A DNA stretch of 64,000 nt from Actinotalea caeni (GCF_009733795.1 NZ_WNXX01000007.1:1-64000), one strand, 5' to 3'. Shown: positions 26,827 through 35,186, numbered from the stretch's first letter. The notes: generated from the sequence alone by a model not told the origin. Numbers and translations: made by a program.

Positions 26827-27675
26827 CTATCCCTCGCGTGGGCCGGGGTCGGCCGCGGTCGTGGTGGGGGGTTGCCGCACCGGGCTGCCGACGGTGGCCA
26901 CGCGGTCGCCGAGCTCGATCGTCGCGCCGGTGCGGACCACGGTGCGCACGTGCGGCTCGAGCGGCTCGCGCGGGCCGCCGTCCTCGACGACGGCGGTGCC
27001 GTTCATCGAGCCGAGGTCGGTGACCCACAGGACGCCGCCCTGCGGCTCGAGCAGGGCGTGGCTCTTCGACATCGTGCGGCTCAGGTCCGGGATCTGCAGC
27101 AGCCGGGTGCCGGGCTCGACCAGCGCGGGGTTGCGCCCGATCACGGTCGGCCCCACCAGGCTGTACGCCATCCCGTTGTCCAGCGTGAGCACGATCGGGG
27201 CGTCGAGCGCGCGCGACGCCGACATCTGCCACTGCTCGCCGAGCTGCGGCAGCCCGTCGGTGCCGTGCGGCACGACGCGCACCGGGTCGCGACCGCGACG
27301 CAGGTCGACCGTGCGGGTGCGCGCGAGCCGTGCGGGCGTGGCCGGCAGCCCCGTGGCCTCGTCGACGCTGCGCTGCCCGAGGACCCGGTGGCCGGGGGTC
27401 CGCCCGGTCCGCAGCAGGTCGAGGGCGGTCACGACAAGGGCGACGACGCCGAACGCCGCCGCAAGCGAGGCGAGCGGCAGCTCGAGCAGCACCGCGAGCC
27501 CGGCGCCTGCGGCCGCCGCGAGCAGCACGACCACGAGGTCGAGCGCGAACCACAGCCGCTGCGGGGAGGCCGGCCGGACGCCGTCGAGGACGAGCGCGGC
27601 AGGCAGCGGCCGGCGGTCGGCGAGAACCGGACGACTCGGCCCGGGCGGCTCGGTCAGCGGGCGGAACGCGTGCAT
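26827..27675 (-). CDS. RDD-like membrane protein with C-terminal FHA domain
   Basis: The 282-residue protein has two hydrophobic helices (about 42-90) of RDD-like character followed by 'TGRTPGHRVLGQRSVD', and a forkhead-associated domain at about 165-270: 'YSLVGPTVIGRNPA', 'SRTMSKSHALLE', 'WVTDLGSMNGT' have the Gly-Arg, Ser-x-x-His and Asn-Gly-Thr core that binds phosphothreonine. FHA proteins regulate or assemble type VII systems in several phyla. It is the first gene of the minus-strand operon; the 254-bp gap to the divergent substrate gene should hold both promoters, but none is clear. Confidence 0.85.
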   Translation of the reverse strand: MHAFRPLTEPPGPSRPVLADRRPLPAALVLDGVRPASPQRLWFALDLVVVLLAAAAGAGLAVLLELPLASLAAAFGVVALVVTALDLLRTGRTPGHRVLGQRSVDEATGLPATPARLARTRTVDLRRGRDPVRVVPHGTDGLPQLGEQWQMSASRALDAPIVLTLDNGMAYSLVGPTVIGRNPALVEPGTRLLQIPDLSRTMSKSHALLEPQGGVLWVTDLGSMNGTAVVEDGGPREPLEPHVRTVVRTGATIELGDRVATVGSPVRQPPTTTAADPGPREG

Positions 27676-27929
27676 CCTCAGCCGTCCACCACGTCGCCGA
27701 GGTCACGAGGGGTCGACGAGCTGCACGGCCCCGGGCCCCCCGTGGTCGAGGTGTGCGTCGACAGCGGCATACCTGTGCTCCAGCTCGGTGGATGACACCG
27801 TGACGTTAGCGCCTCGGCAGCGCGATGTGTCATCCCGGACCTGTGGATGGGGAGGACTCCCCTGGAGGTCGACCCCGTGCGTCGCCTAGCCTCGAGGAAC
27901 GGACAAGACGTGTGTGGAAGGGATCTGGG

Positions 27930-28280
27930 ATGAACACGAAGTTCTCGATGGAGGCCGACGCGCTGTCGGTGCTCGGCAAGAAGACGGTGACCGAGTCGGA
28001 CGACCTCGGACAGCTCGTGCGCGACCTCGTGGCGGCCGCCGAGCCGCTCGAGAAGAAGTTCAACGGCCCCGCCCGGGCGGCGTTCAACCGGTTCAAGAGC
28101 CGCACCGACGAGATCTCCACGACGCTCAACAACGCGCTCGTCGGGATCACCGGGTCGATCGCCGGCCAGAACCAGGCGTTCGTGACCGCGGCCGACGAGG
28201 GTGCCGACGCGCACACCTCCGCCGAGGGCGGCGCCTCGTTCGAGGCCGCCGACGCCTCCAAGTTCGCCCCCCGGGTCTGA
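27930..28280 (+). CDS. WXG100-like secreted protein (EsxA-like), FNG variant
   Basis: The 116-residue protein is entirely helical. Two helices flank a turn 'FNGPARAAFNRFK', where FNG replaces the WXG motif. ESX substrates of this size pair as helical hairpins and are exported through EccC/EccD. GGAAGG at 27916-27921 fixes the ATG at 27930. It is the first gene of the plus-strand arm and is followed 26 bp later by a second such gene, as in typical esxB-esxA pairs. Confidence 0.82.
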   Translation: MNTKFSMEADALSVLGKKTVTESDDLGQLVRDLVAAAEPLEKKFNGPARAAFNRFKSRTDEISTTLNNALVGITGSIAGQNQAFVTAADEGADAHTSAEGGASFEAADASKFAPRV

Positions 28281-28306
28281 CCAGAGCTACGAAAGGGACA
28301 CCGACG

Positions 28307-28615
28307 ATGTACAGCAACGACGACGGTCGCAACGACTACGACATCGGCGCCTCGCAGGAGGTCCAGTCGCGCTTCGAGACGATCGCCGGTCTGCTCGAGG
28401 CCGCGCTCGGCCGCCGCGACAGCGACGTGAAGGCCGCGATGGCCGTCTACCAGGCCGACGGCGTCTCCGACCAGTACGCCGCCATGGAGGCCAAGTGGAA
28501 CGCCGCCGGCGAGGAGGTCCGCAACATCATCACGACGCTGCGGAACTCGCTCGGCACCAACGACGAGATCGCGGCGACCGCGCTCAAGAAGGCCGCCAGC
28601 CACGTCAACGTCTGA
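28307..28615 (+). CDS. WXG100-like secreted protein, second of pair
   Basis: The 102-residue helical protein has a first helix ('SRFETIAGLLEAALGRRDSDVKAAMAVY'-type region, residues about 20-50), a short 'ADGVSDQY' turn instead of a canonical WXG, and a second helix with 'KWNAAGEEVRNIITTLRNSL'. Size, fold and place next to the gene at 27930 make it the likely dimer partner. RBS GAAAGGGA precedes the ATG at 28307. A strong terminator hairpin at 28624-28660 follows. Confidence 0.8.
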   Translation: MYSNDDGRNDYDIGASQEVQSRFETIAGLLEAALGRRDSDVKAAMAVYQADGVSDQYAAMEAKWNAAGEEVRNIITTLRNSLGTNDEIAATALKKAASHVNV

Positions 28616-28623
28616 CCGCGCCC

Positions 28624-28660
28624 GACGGCCCGCCACCCGCGCCGCGGGCGGTGGGCCGTC
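28624..28660 (+). terminator. Terminator after the WXG100-like pair
   Basis: GACGGCCC (28624-28631) pairs with GGGCCGTC (28653-28660), and inside it CCCGC (28636-28640) pairs with GCGGG (28644-28648), giving one long interrupted hairpin 9 bp after the stop. It would let the two small substrates be made in excess over the downstream toxin and immunity genes. Confidence 0.7.
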
Positions 28661-28733
28661 GTCTCCCGGTGCGCCCTGACGCCGGGTACCGTCACGACGA
28701 TCCGATCCGCTCGCCCGACGGGAGCTGACGACC

Positions 28734-29273
28734 GTGCCTGACCTGTTCTTCCTCGCGCGCCGACGGGGTCTCGAGGACTTCCTGGCCGAGTACCGGCCCG
28801 TGGACGCCCGAGCGGTGGACTGCAGCGGGTCGACCCTGCTGCACGCGGCACTGTCGAACAAGCCCGGGATCCGGGCCCAGATCGCCGGGCGGCTGCTCGA
28901 CGACGGCGCGGACGCGTCCGCCGTCACGCCCGACGGCGCGACGACGCTGCACGTGCTGCTCGGCAGGCCCCGCTTCGAGCCCGAGACCGACGCGCCGCTG
29001 CTGCGCCGGCTGCTCGACGGCGGCGCGGACCCCAACCGCAGCCACGGCCGTTTCGGCACCCCGCTCGTCACGCTCGCTCGGCAGCTCAACCTGACCGACG
29101 CGGAGCTCGCGCCGCTCTACGACGTGCTGCTCGCCAGCCCCGCGCTGGACCTGCTGGCACCGCCCGACGCCCCGACCTACGAGGCGGTGAAGCGGCTGGG
29201 CGAGACCCGCGCCGACCTGATCGCCCGCATGGACGCCGTGCTCGCCGAGCGCGGTCAGTCGACCCCGACCTGA
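28734..29273 (+). CDS. Ankyrin-repeat protein, possible immunity factor
   Basis: The 179-residue protein has two to three ankyrin repeats: 'GSTLLHAALSNKPGIRAQIAGRLLDDGADASAV', 'GATTLHVLLG' and 'LLRRLLDGGADPNRS' are typical (quoted in short segments of one repeat each). No signal peptide. GTG start with GGAG 9 nt upstream. Ankyrin proteins are frequent immunity partners in polymorphic toxin loci; its place between substrates and the effector supports that, but the matching toxin is not known. Confidence 0.75.
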   Translation: MPDLFFLARRRGLEDFLAEYRPVDARAVDCSGSTLLHAALSNKPGIRAQIAGRLLDDGADASAVTPDGATTLHVLLGRPRFEPETDAPLLRRLLDGGADPNRSHGRFGTPLVTLARQLNLTDAELAPLYDVLLASPALDLLAPPDAPTYEAVKRLGETRADLIARMDAVLAERGQSTPT

Positions 29274-29282
29274 GACGGACAC

Positions 29283-29648
29283 ATGGCCAGCTATCCCGAG
29301 TTCATCCCCGCCGCGGGTGCGTGCCTGGCGACCCTCAACGTCCTCGAGGGCCGCGGCCGCGTGCGCTGGATGGTGCGCGAGCCCTCGAAGAACCCCGCCG
29401 ACAACGGCTGGCGGATCATGAGTCACATCGACACCTCCGAGTACCTCTCGAACCCTTCGAGCTGGAAGGTCGTCGACTTCAACCAGGTGTGCGCGATCGA
29501 GCCGGCGCTCATCGGCATCTGGGACCTGCGGGTCGGCTCGGACCTGCAGCTCGTGGACGACGAGCTGGGCCTGCGGATCGTCGACACCCCGACGGGGCGC
29601 GAGATCCCGCGCGAGAACCTGTACGTGCCGCCTGCGCACCGGGCGTGA
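29283..29648 (+). CDS. DUF2185/Imm33-like protein
   Basis: The 121-residue cytoplasmic protein contains 'VRWMVREPSKNPADNGWRI', 'HIDTSEYLSNPSSWKVVDFN' and 'IEPALIGIWDLRVGSDLQL', which resemble the DUF2185 (Imm33-type) fold found as immunity proteins in toxin loci. It begins 9 bp after the ankyrin gene and precedes the DUF6177-like gene by 9 bp. A protective role against one of the effector's domains is inference from family and position. Confidence 0.65.
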   Translation: MASYPEFIPAAGACLATLNVLEGRGRVRWMVREPSKNPADNGWRIMSHIDTSEYLSNPSSWKVVDFNQVCAIEPALIGIWDLRVGSDLQLVDDELGLRIVDTPTGREIPRENLYVPPAHRA

Positions 29649-29657
29649 GGTGACGCG

Positions 29658-30686
29658 ATGAGCCGCATGGAGACGATCAACCCGGTCGCCGACGAGTGGA
29701 CCGAGGAGTACGCGACGTACGTCGCCTCGTCCCGCTCGGTGCTGCTCACCGAGTCGCTGGCGACGTTCCTGGTCAGCTCGGTCGAGGCCGGCCGTCGTCC
29801 GGTCCTGCTCACCGCCGCCGACGCGCGCATCAGCTCGATCGCGATGCTCGCCCTCGGCCGCGCCGGCGCGTTCTGGGCCGTGCGGGACGAGTCCGGCGTC
29901 TACGACGGGCTCACCGGCTACCGCATCTCGGCGTTCTCCGACCTGTGGGGCAGAGCCCGGGTCGACCAGCCCCGTCTGGCGGGGTACGGCGAGCAGCGCC
30001 CCGACGCGCTCGCGGTGATGATGTTCGAGGTCTACGCCCACCATCGCGTGAGCGGGACGGTGAGCATGGGACGTCTCGCGCAGAGCGCCGTCACCGGGCT
30101 CGGTGGCGCCGAGCTGGACGTCTGGGGCCACGTCGAGCCCCTCGCGACGCACTGGAACGACGCTGCCCTGACCGAGACGATCCGCCGCACGATGCCCGAC
30201 TCCGACGTCCTGCACGCCCGGGCCGGCGACGGCTCGTTCGCCGCGATCAGCGCGGGCCGCACGAAGCGCGGCGTGCTCGAGCTCGTCAAGGGCGGGGTGC
30301 CGGTCGGGCCGTACGCACCGCCCACGGCCGAGCTGCTCGAGCGGGCGACGACGATGCTCACCCGGGTGCACGCGGAGATGACGCCGACGCTCGGGCTTGT
30401 CTCGGTGGCCGAGCTCGACGCCGGCGTCACCCAGCGGGCGGCCACGCGGCGGCCCGAGGCGCCGGTCGCGGTGCTGCTCGGCCCGTCGGTGCTGCACGAC
30501 CTCGGGGCCGACATCGAGACGCTGCAGCGCCGCCACGACGCGACGGTGCTCGGGCGTGCCCGGGTGCCGAGCCTGCTGATCCGCTTCGGGGCCAAGGACC
30601 GCGGCATGTGGGAGCAGCTGCTCCGGCTCGCCGCAGACCTCGGACCGGAGAACGTCCGCGCCGCGATGCTGCTGGAGGGAAGCTGA
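29658..30686 (+). CDS. DUF6177-like protein of type VII secretion loci
   Basis: The 342-residue soluble protein shows no enzymatic motif. An N-terminal part with 'DEWTEEYATYVASSRSVLLTE' and 'RPVLLTAADARISS' is followed by a central region and a C-terminal 'PVAVLLGPSVLHDLGADIETL' alpha/beta part. It resembles, from memory, the DUF6177 family seen beside actinobacterial ESX genes and effectors; that name is tentative. Overlap-coupled to the next gene (TGATG at 30684-30688). Perhaps an accessory or chaperone for the effector. Confidence 0.6.
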   Translation: MSRMETINPVADEWTEEYATYVASSRSVLLTESLATFLVSSVEAGRRPVLLTAADARISSIAMLALGRAGAFWAVRDESGVYDGLTGYRISAFSDLWGRARVDQPRLAGYGEQRPDALAVMMFEVYAHHRVSGTVSMGRLAQSAVTGLGGAELDVWGHVEPLATHWNDAALTETIRRTMPDSDVLHARAGDGSFAAISAGRTKRGVLELVKGGVPVGPYAPPTAELLERATTMLTRVHAEMTPTLGLVSVAELDAGVTQRAATRRPEAPVAVLLGPSVLHDLGADIETLQRRHDATVLGRARVPSLLIRFGAKDRGMWEQLLRLAADLGPENVRAAMLLEGS

Positions 30687-31021
30687 TGGCCACCGAGCTG
30701 GTGCTGCTGAGTGACGTCGAGGTGACGCACGAGCACGTGGTCCACGCCGCGGCCGACGCCCACCCGGACGGGACGTACGTCACCTACCGGGGCGGCGACA
30801 TCGGGCAGCTGGTGGATGCGTCGGCGCGGCCGCTGCTCACGATCTTCCGCAGCCGCCCGGTCGCACACCCGCGCGAGGCCGCGTCCGCGGTGACGGACCC
30901 GCCCGTCGCGTTCGGGCTGTGGACCGAGATGACCATCCCGTACGGAGACACCGGGGCCGGTCGCGCGGCGGCCGAGGCGGTCGCGGCAGCGGTCGGCGGT
31001 GTCGTGAAGGAACGAGTCTGA
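30686..31021 (+). CDS. Small secretion-locus protein of unknown function
   Basis: The 111-residue protein ('TELVLLSDVEVTHEHVVHAA', 'YVTYRGGDIGQLVD', 'GLWTEMTIPYG') is not recognised. It has an alpha/beta look, no signal and no membrane segment. It starts in the stop codon of the preceding gene and lies 10 bp before the WXG-like gene at 31032, so it is part of the effector operon. Adaptor, chaperone or immunity roles are all open. Confidence 0.7.
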   Translation: MATELVLLSDVEVTHEHVVHAAADAHPDGTYVTYRGGDIGQLVDASARPLLTIFRSRPVAHPREAASAVTDPPVAFGLWTEMTIPYGDTGAGRAAAEAVAAAVGGVVKERV

Positions 31022-31031
31022 GGGGGAGACC

Positions 31032-31397
31032 ATGACCCGATGGAGGATCAACCCCGCCGGGGTGCAGGAGGTCCTCACCAACGTCGAGACCGACCGTGGT
31101 GAGCTGAACAAGGCCCTCGCCGAGAAGAAGTTCACCGAGATCTTCGAGGGGCTCTCCTGGGGCTCCTACATCACGGCCGACGTGCCCGCGGCGCTCAACA
31201 ACCTGCTCCAGGACCAGGCGACGAGACTGACGAACATCGGCAACCGGATCAACGCCTGCGTCGTCGGTGTCTCGAACGCCACGATCGCCTACAACAACGG
31301 TCAGCACGAGATGGCCGCGACCTTCCAGAGCGAGGCGGTGAGCGCGGCCGAGACCGGTGACTTCCAGTACTTCGTCGACAACGGGTACCAGGCATGA
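31032..31397 (+). CDS. DUF6507-like / WXG100-like small helical protein
   Basis: The 121-residue protein is helical with a central 'LSWGSYITADVPAALNNLL' turn, in which WGS stands where a WXG motif would be. It starts 'MTRWRINPAGVQEVLTNVE' after GGGGGAG. Such small proteins are encoded just before large LXG/WXG effectors and bind their N-terminal domain to form the export signal. Its ATGA overlap with the effector gene supports 1:1 synthesis. The DUF6507 name is tentative. Confidence 0.7.
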   Translation: MTRWRINPAGVQEVLTNVETDRGELNKALAEKKFTEIFEGLSWGSYITADVPAALNNLLQDQATRLTNIGNRINACVVGVSNATIAYNNGQHEMAATFQSEAVSAAETGDFQYFVDNGYQA

Positions 31398-34300
31398 CGG
31401 GCGAACAGCTCCAGGTGTGCACGGCCGAGCCGGTCGGCGGCGACGGCCTCATCGATCCCTCGACGTTCCCGTGCCGGGCGCACGACCTGGACACGAGCAA
31501 GATCACCGATGCGGCGAAGGCGCTGCGCACGATGGGCTCGACCGTCGAGCGCGAGACCTCCTCGATCGGGAGGACCTGGGAGGGCCTGAAGGACTCCTAC
31601 GAGGCGCCGGAGCAGGAGACCGTCTTCGAGCTCCTGACGCCCGCCGTGAAGTCCGCCACCGACCTCAGGTCCGACCTCGACGAGGCCGCCGGCCATCTCG
31701 ACACCTACGCGAGCAAGCTCGGCGGGATGAGGAAGCGCCTCGCCACCTTCGAGGCCGAGGCGTGGGAGTTCCGCAACCGGGTCAAGGACGGCGTCATGGT
31801 GCCCGCCTCGGAGGCCAAGGACGCAAGCCTCGGCGACCACTGGGACGGCCTCGTCTCGATGCTCCCCGGCGTGGGTGAGGAGCGCAAGGTGCTGGTCCAC
31901 TGGAAGGAGGACACCGAGACCGTCGACCGGAACACGGAGCTGCTGCAGGAGTACGGCCGGATCGTGGCGGAGATCTCCCAGGCGGTCGCCGACTGCGCCA
32001 ACGGCATCAACGGCCTGGTCAAGGGGCAGTGCATCGCCGAGGTGGAGGCGCTGCCGGCGGAGGCGTTCACCAACCCCGAGATGCCGATGCCCTGGGGTTA
32101 CCCGGTCGAGGAGGACCGCAACTGCCCGGAGTCCGTCGGCCACGGTGTCTCCAGCTTCGGGTACGGCCTGTACTCCGGTGCGGCGTCGCTCGTCGGGTAC
32201 GACACCGAGGAGGGGCGCTGGGGCTGGGACGTCGCCGGTCAGGCCTGGGGCGGGCTCGGCAACTTCCTGGGCTCCACGCTGGTGACGATGACGTTCACCC
32301 CGCACCTCGCGCAGCTGGGTGTGCCGATGCCCGAGGGCGTCCGGGACTGGCTGACCGAGCGCGGCGACGTCGCCGCCGCCGGTTGGTCCAGCCTCGTCGG
32401 CTACGACTACTACGCGGCGATCGAGGGCGGCGACGGCTGGCACAAGTGGAAGGAGGACGGCGTCGCGGCCGGCACGGAGTCGCTCCTCAACGTCGGCACC
32501 TTCTTCATCCCGGGGGCTCAGGTCGGCAGCGCGCTGAAGACCGGCTCCGCCGGTGCGCGGCTCATGCGCGTCGTCGCAGCGGGCGCTGACTTCGCCGTCC
32601 CGGGAGGCTCGTTCGCGCTCAAGGGCGGCGTGCGCTTCGCCAGCGGGCTCCGCAACGCGATCCGGCTCGGGGACGACGTCCCCGTCAACGGCGGCGTCAG
32701 CGGTGTGCGCTTCAACCCGGCGAGCCTGATCGACGACGTCACCGACGTCCCGACACCGCCGGTCGACCGGACGCCGGTCTCGACCGACCTGTTCGGCAGC
32801 AGCGGCCCGCGGACGCCGGACGTCCTCCCGGAGGGGCAGGGCGGAGCACGCGCGGGCGGCGTGCCGGAGCAGCCGTCGGGGAGCCAGCTGCCGGAGCAGC
32901 CGTCGGGGAGCCGGACGCCGGAGCAGCCGTCGGGGAGCCGGACGCCGGAGCAGCCGTCGGGCAGCCGGACGCCGGAGCAGCCGTCGGGCAGCCGGACGCC
33001 GGAGCAGCCGTCGGGCAGCCAGACCCCGGAGCAGCCGTCGGGCAGCCAGAAGCCGGAGCAGCCCACCGGTCACGCCCCGGAGGAGCCGGCGGGTCAGGTG
33101 CCCGAGGAGTCGACCGGCGCCGCGCCCGAGCAGCAGCCCGGCGGACACGGCCCGGAGCAGCAGCCCGGCGGACGCGCTCCCGAGCAGCCCGACGGGACGC
33201 CGTCCGACCCGACCGCCGGGCGCGCGCCCGAGCACCCGGACTCCCGGCCGAGCGACGGCACCCGCCCGACCGAGGGCCGGTCGACGACCGAGTACGACCC
33301 GGCGCAGCCCGCTCCCGAGACGATCTCGGCGAAGGAGGCCCGGGCGGAGCACGGGAAGACCTACACGCCCGAGGACGTCCAGCAGGCGCTCGACGAAGCG
33401 CCCGTCAACAGCCACGGCGACCCCGTCGACCCGCGCACGGGTGCGCCGCTGCTGCTGGAACGCAGCGACGGGGCCCGCGGCTGGGAGATGCGCTGGGACC
33501 CGGAGAACGAGCGCTGGGTGGCGCAGAACCACGGCAACGGGGAGGTCAGCGGGCTGCCCCCGCGTGGCGAGCCGAACAGCTTCGGGTACGACGCGAACGG
33601 CAACCGGATGCCGTACGCGAACCACCGACCCAGCTACGGCGAGACCCAGGTCCAGGACGTCTGGGACGCCGCCGTCCGCCCGGACGGCACGGTGCAGGTC
33701 GTCGGGCCCGACGGCCGCCCAGTCACGATCGAGTGGACGCCCGGCCAGCCGCGCGACGGCGTCTGGGACATGGGTCACCGGCCGGACTCGAAGTACTCGG
33801 ACCTGCGCGACCGCTACCTGAACCACGAGATCACGCTGGAGGAGTTCCTCGAGGAGTACCGCGACCCGGACAACTACCAGGTCGAGCACCCGACGGTGAA
33901 CCGGTCGCACATGAACGAGGACGGCAGCATGGACCTCGCCGGCTACGAGGGCGAGTTCCGCCCCTACGCCGACGATGCCCCCGCACGTCCCGAGCTCGAG
34001 AGCTCGGGCGACCACGGCTCACCTGACCACGGCGGCCACGGCACGGGTGCCGGTGCGTTCCCCGCGCCGGACCCGCAGCACCCGCTCGCCCACCTGGCGA
34101 GCGAGGTCGCCCCCGGCGACCCGCGGCGGGCGGTGCACGCCGGCTCGGCCGACCCGCACACCCTCCACGAGGCGTTCCGAGCCGAGTACCAGGCCCTGCT
34201 CGAGGTGAACGCGGACAGGTACGGCCGGCGCGCGGGGCACAGCAACAACTGCACGCGCTGCGTGGTCGCGGCGGACCGCATGCTCTCCGGGGCGCCGTCG

Positions 34301-34774
34301 TCGGCGATGCCGTTGCCCAAGGACGTGAGGGGGGACCTCTCCGCCATCACGAACGCTCTCGGGGGGTACGTGCAGCCGGTCAACGGCTACGGGCAGATCG
34401 TCGACATCATGTCGACGCTGCCGGAGGGCACCCGTGGCGTGGTCGCCATCTCGCGGCACGGCAGGCCGGGGCATGTGTTCACCGTCATCCACGACCGCAA
34501 CGGTGTGGTGTTCCTCGACGCGCAGACGGGACGGTTCGCGACGCTCGAGAGCAACGTCAAGCAGATCGACCTCATCGTCGTGCCGAACAGCGCCGCGACG
34601 ACGACCGGCCCGCCGTACGTGTTCCAGGCGCCGCCGCCCACGACGCCGGTCCCGCCGCCGCCCGCGACGCCGCCGGCCGCCGGTGGCGGGCTCACGGCAC
34701 CACGACCTCGGCTTCCCGTGCTGGCCGACGCCGCCGCCGAGGGGACCCACCCGAGCAGCGAGGAGCCACGATGA
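31394..34774 (+). CDS. Type VII-secreted polymorphic toxin with two C-terminal toxin-like domains
   Basis: The 1126-residue protein has an N-terminal helical region with a true WXG motif (Trp62-Gly64), a hydrophobic middle (about 240-430), a Pro-rich linker with 9-residue repeats (about 490-560), and two terminal domains. The first (about 750-845) matches GH-E nucleases of the HNH/ENDO VII group: 'WDMGHRPDSKYSDLRDRYLN', Gly794-His795, Glu831, His839 in NRSH. The second (about 930-1060) matches papain-like Tox-PL: Cys953 (NNCTRC), His1027 (GHVFTV), Asp1042 (LDAQTG). The end is Pro-rich. It overlaps the genes on both sides by 4 bp; the following one is Imm35-like. Confidence 0.85.
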   Translation: MTGEQLQVCTAEPVGGDGLIDPSTFPCRAHDLDTSKITDAAKALRTMGSTVERETSSIGRTWEGLKDSYEAPEQETVFELLTPAVKSATDLRSDLDEAAGHLDTYASKLGGMRKRLATFEAEAWEFRNRVKDGVMVPASEAKDASLGDHWDGLVSMLPGVGEERKVLVHWKEDTETVDRNTELLQEYGRIVAEISQAVADCANGINGLVKGQCIAEVEALPAEAFTNPEMPMPWGYPVEEDRNCPESVGHGVSSFGYGLYSGAASLVGYDTEEGRWGWDVAGQAWGGLGNFLGSTLVTMTFTPHLAQLGVPMPEGVRDWLTERGDVAAAGWSSLVGYDYYAAIEGGDGWHKWKEDGVAAGTESLLNVGTFFIPGAQVGSALKTGSAGARLMRVVAAGADFAVPGGSFALKGGVRFASGLRNAIRLGDDVPVNGGVSGVRFNPASLIDDVTDVPTPPVDRTPVSTDLFGSSGPRTPDVLPEGQGGARAGGVPEQPSGSQLPEQPSGSRTPEQPSGSRTPEQPSGSRTPEQPSGSRTPEQPSGSQTPEQPSGSQKPEQPTGHAPEEPAGQVPEESTGAAPEQQPGGHGPEQQPGGRAPEQPDGTPSDPTAGRAPEHPDSRPSDGTRPTEGRSTTEYDPAQPAPETISAKEARAEHGKTYTPEDVQQALDEAPVNSHGDPVDPRTGAPLLLERSDGARGWEMRWDPENERWVAQNHGNGEVSGLPPRGEPNSFGYDANGNRMPYANHRPSYGETQVQDVWDAAVRPDGTVQVVGPDGRPVTIEWTPGQPRDGVWDMGHRPDSKYSDLRDRYLNHEITLEEFLEEYRDPDNYQVEHPTVNRSHMNEDGSMDLAGYEGEFRPYADDAPARPELESSGDHGSPDHGGHGTGAGAFPAPDPQHPLAHLASEVAPGDPRRAVHAGSADPHTLHEAFRAEYQALLEVNADRYGRRAGHSNNCTRCVVAADRMLSGAPSSAMPLPKDVRGDLSAITNALGGYVQPVNGYGQIVDIMSTLPEGTRGVVAISRHGRPGHVFTVIHDRNGVVFLDAQTGRFATLESNVKQIDLIVVPNSAATTTGPPYVFQAPPPTTPVPPPPATPPAAGGGLTAPRPRLPVLADAAAEGTHPSSEEPR
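32861..33076 (+). repeat. 27-bp tandem repeats in the toxin linker
   Basis: Seven near-identical 27-bp units, each coding for xPEQPSGS[RQ], and an eighth diverged one (KPEQPTGHA) lie in phase with the reading frame. They build a flexible linker between the secretion half and the toxin half, and similarity at the DNA level suggests recent expansion. Confidence 0.9.
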
Positions 34775-35082
34775 TCGACGCCCAGCAGGCACGCGCGACC
34801 GCCACGGAGGCGCTCGGGCAGCTCGAGCAGGAGCTGGGTGTGCCGCTCGCGCTCTGGGAGGGCGACCCCGAGGTGGAGCCGGTCGCCGACCACGGCGACG
34901 TGTGGGTGGTCAGCTGGAACTCGGTGGAGTACCTGCAGACGCGCGACTTCTACAAGCAACAGCTGGTCGGCCCGATCGCGATCCCGAAGGACGGTAGCGG
35001 CTGGTTCGTCCTCGGCACCGCGCTCCCGGTCGCCGAGGAGCTGCAGGAGTGGCGCGCCGCCACCGGTCGCCCGTCGCGCTGA
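34771..35082 (+). CDS. Imm35/YrhB-like immunity protein
   Basis: The 103-residue cytoplasmic protein ('VWVVSWNSVEYLQTRDF', 'LVGPIAIPKDGSGWFVLGTAL', 'PVAEELQEW') has the strand pattern of YrhB/Imm35 immunity proteins. It starts in an ATGA overlap with the effector, the usual place of the cognate immunity gene. Imm35-type proteins go with papain-like toxins in several loci, so it most likely protects against the C-terminal Tox-PL domain; the nuclease domain would need another protein. This pairing is inferred. Confidence 0.75.
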   Translation: MIDAQQARATATEALGQLEQELGVPLALWEGDPEVEPVADHGDVWVVSWNSVEYLQTRDFYKQQLVGPIAIPKDGSGWFVLGTALPVAEELQEWRAATGRPSR

Positions 35083-35186
35083 CCTGGCTGCGCAGCCGCC
35101 GCGGGTGACGGTGCGCGGTGCGGTGGCGACCGCGTCCCGTCGCAGCCGCCAGGCGGGCAGCGCCATCGCAGGGGCACATGTCGGCT

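Noticed and set aside
27678-28214. Minus-strand frame between the two arms of the secretion locus
   Set aside because: It is mostly antisense to the WXG-like gene at 27930 and has no RBS or recognisable sequence, so the region is kept as an intergenic promoter region.
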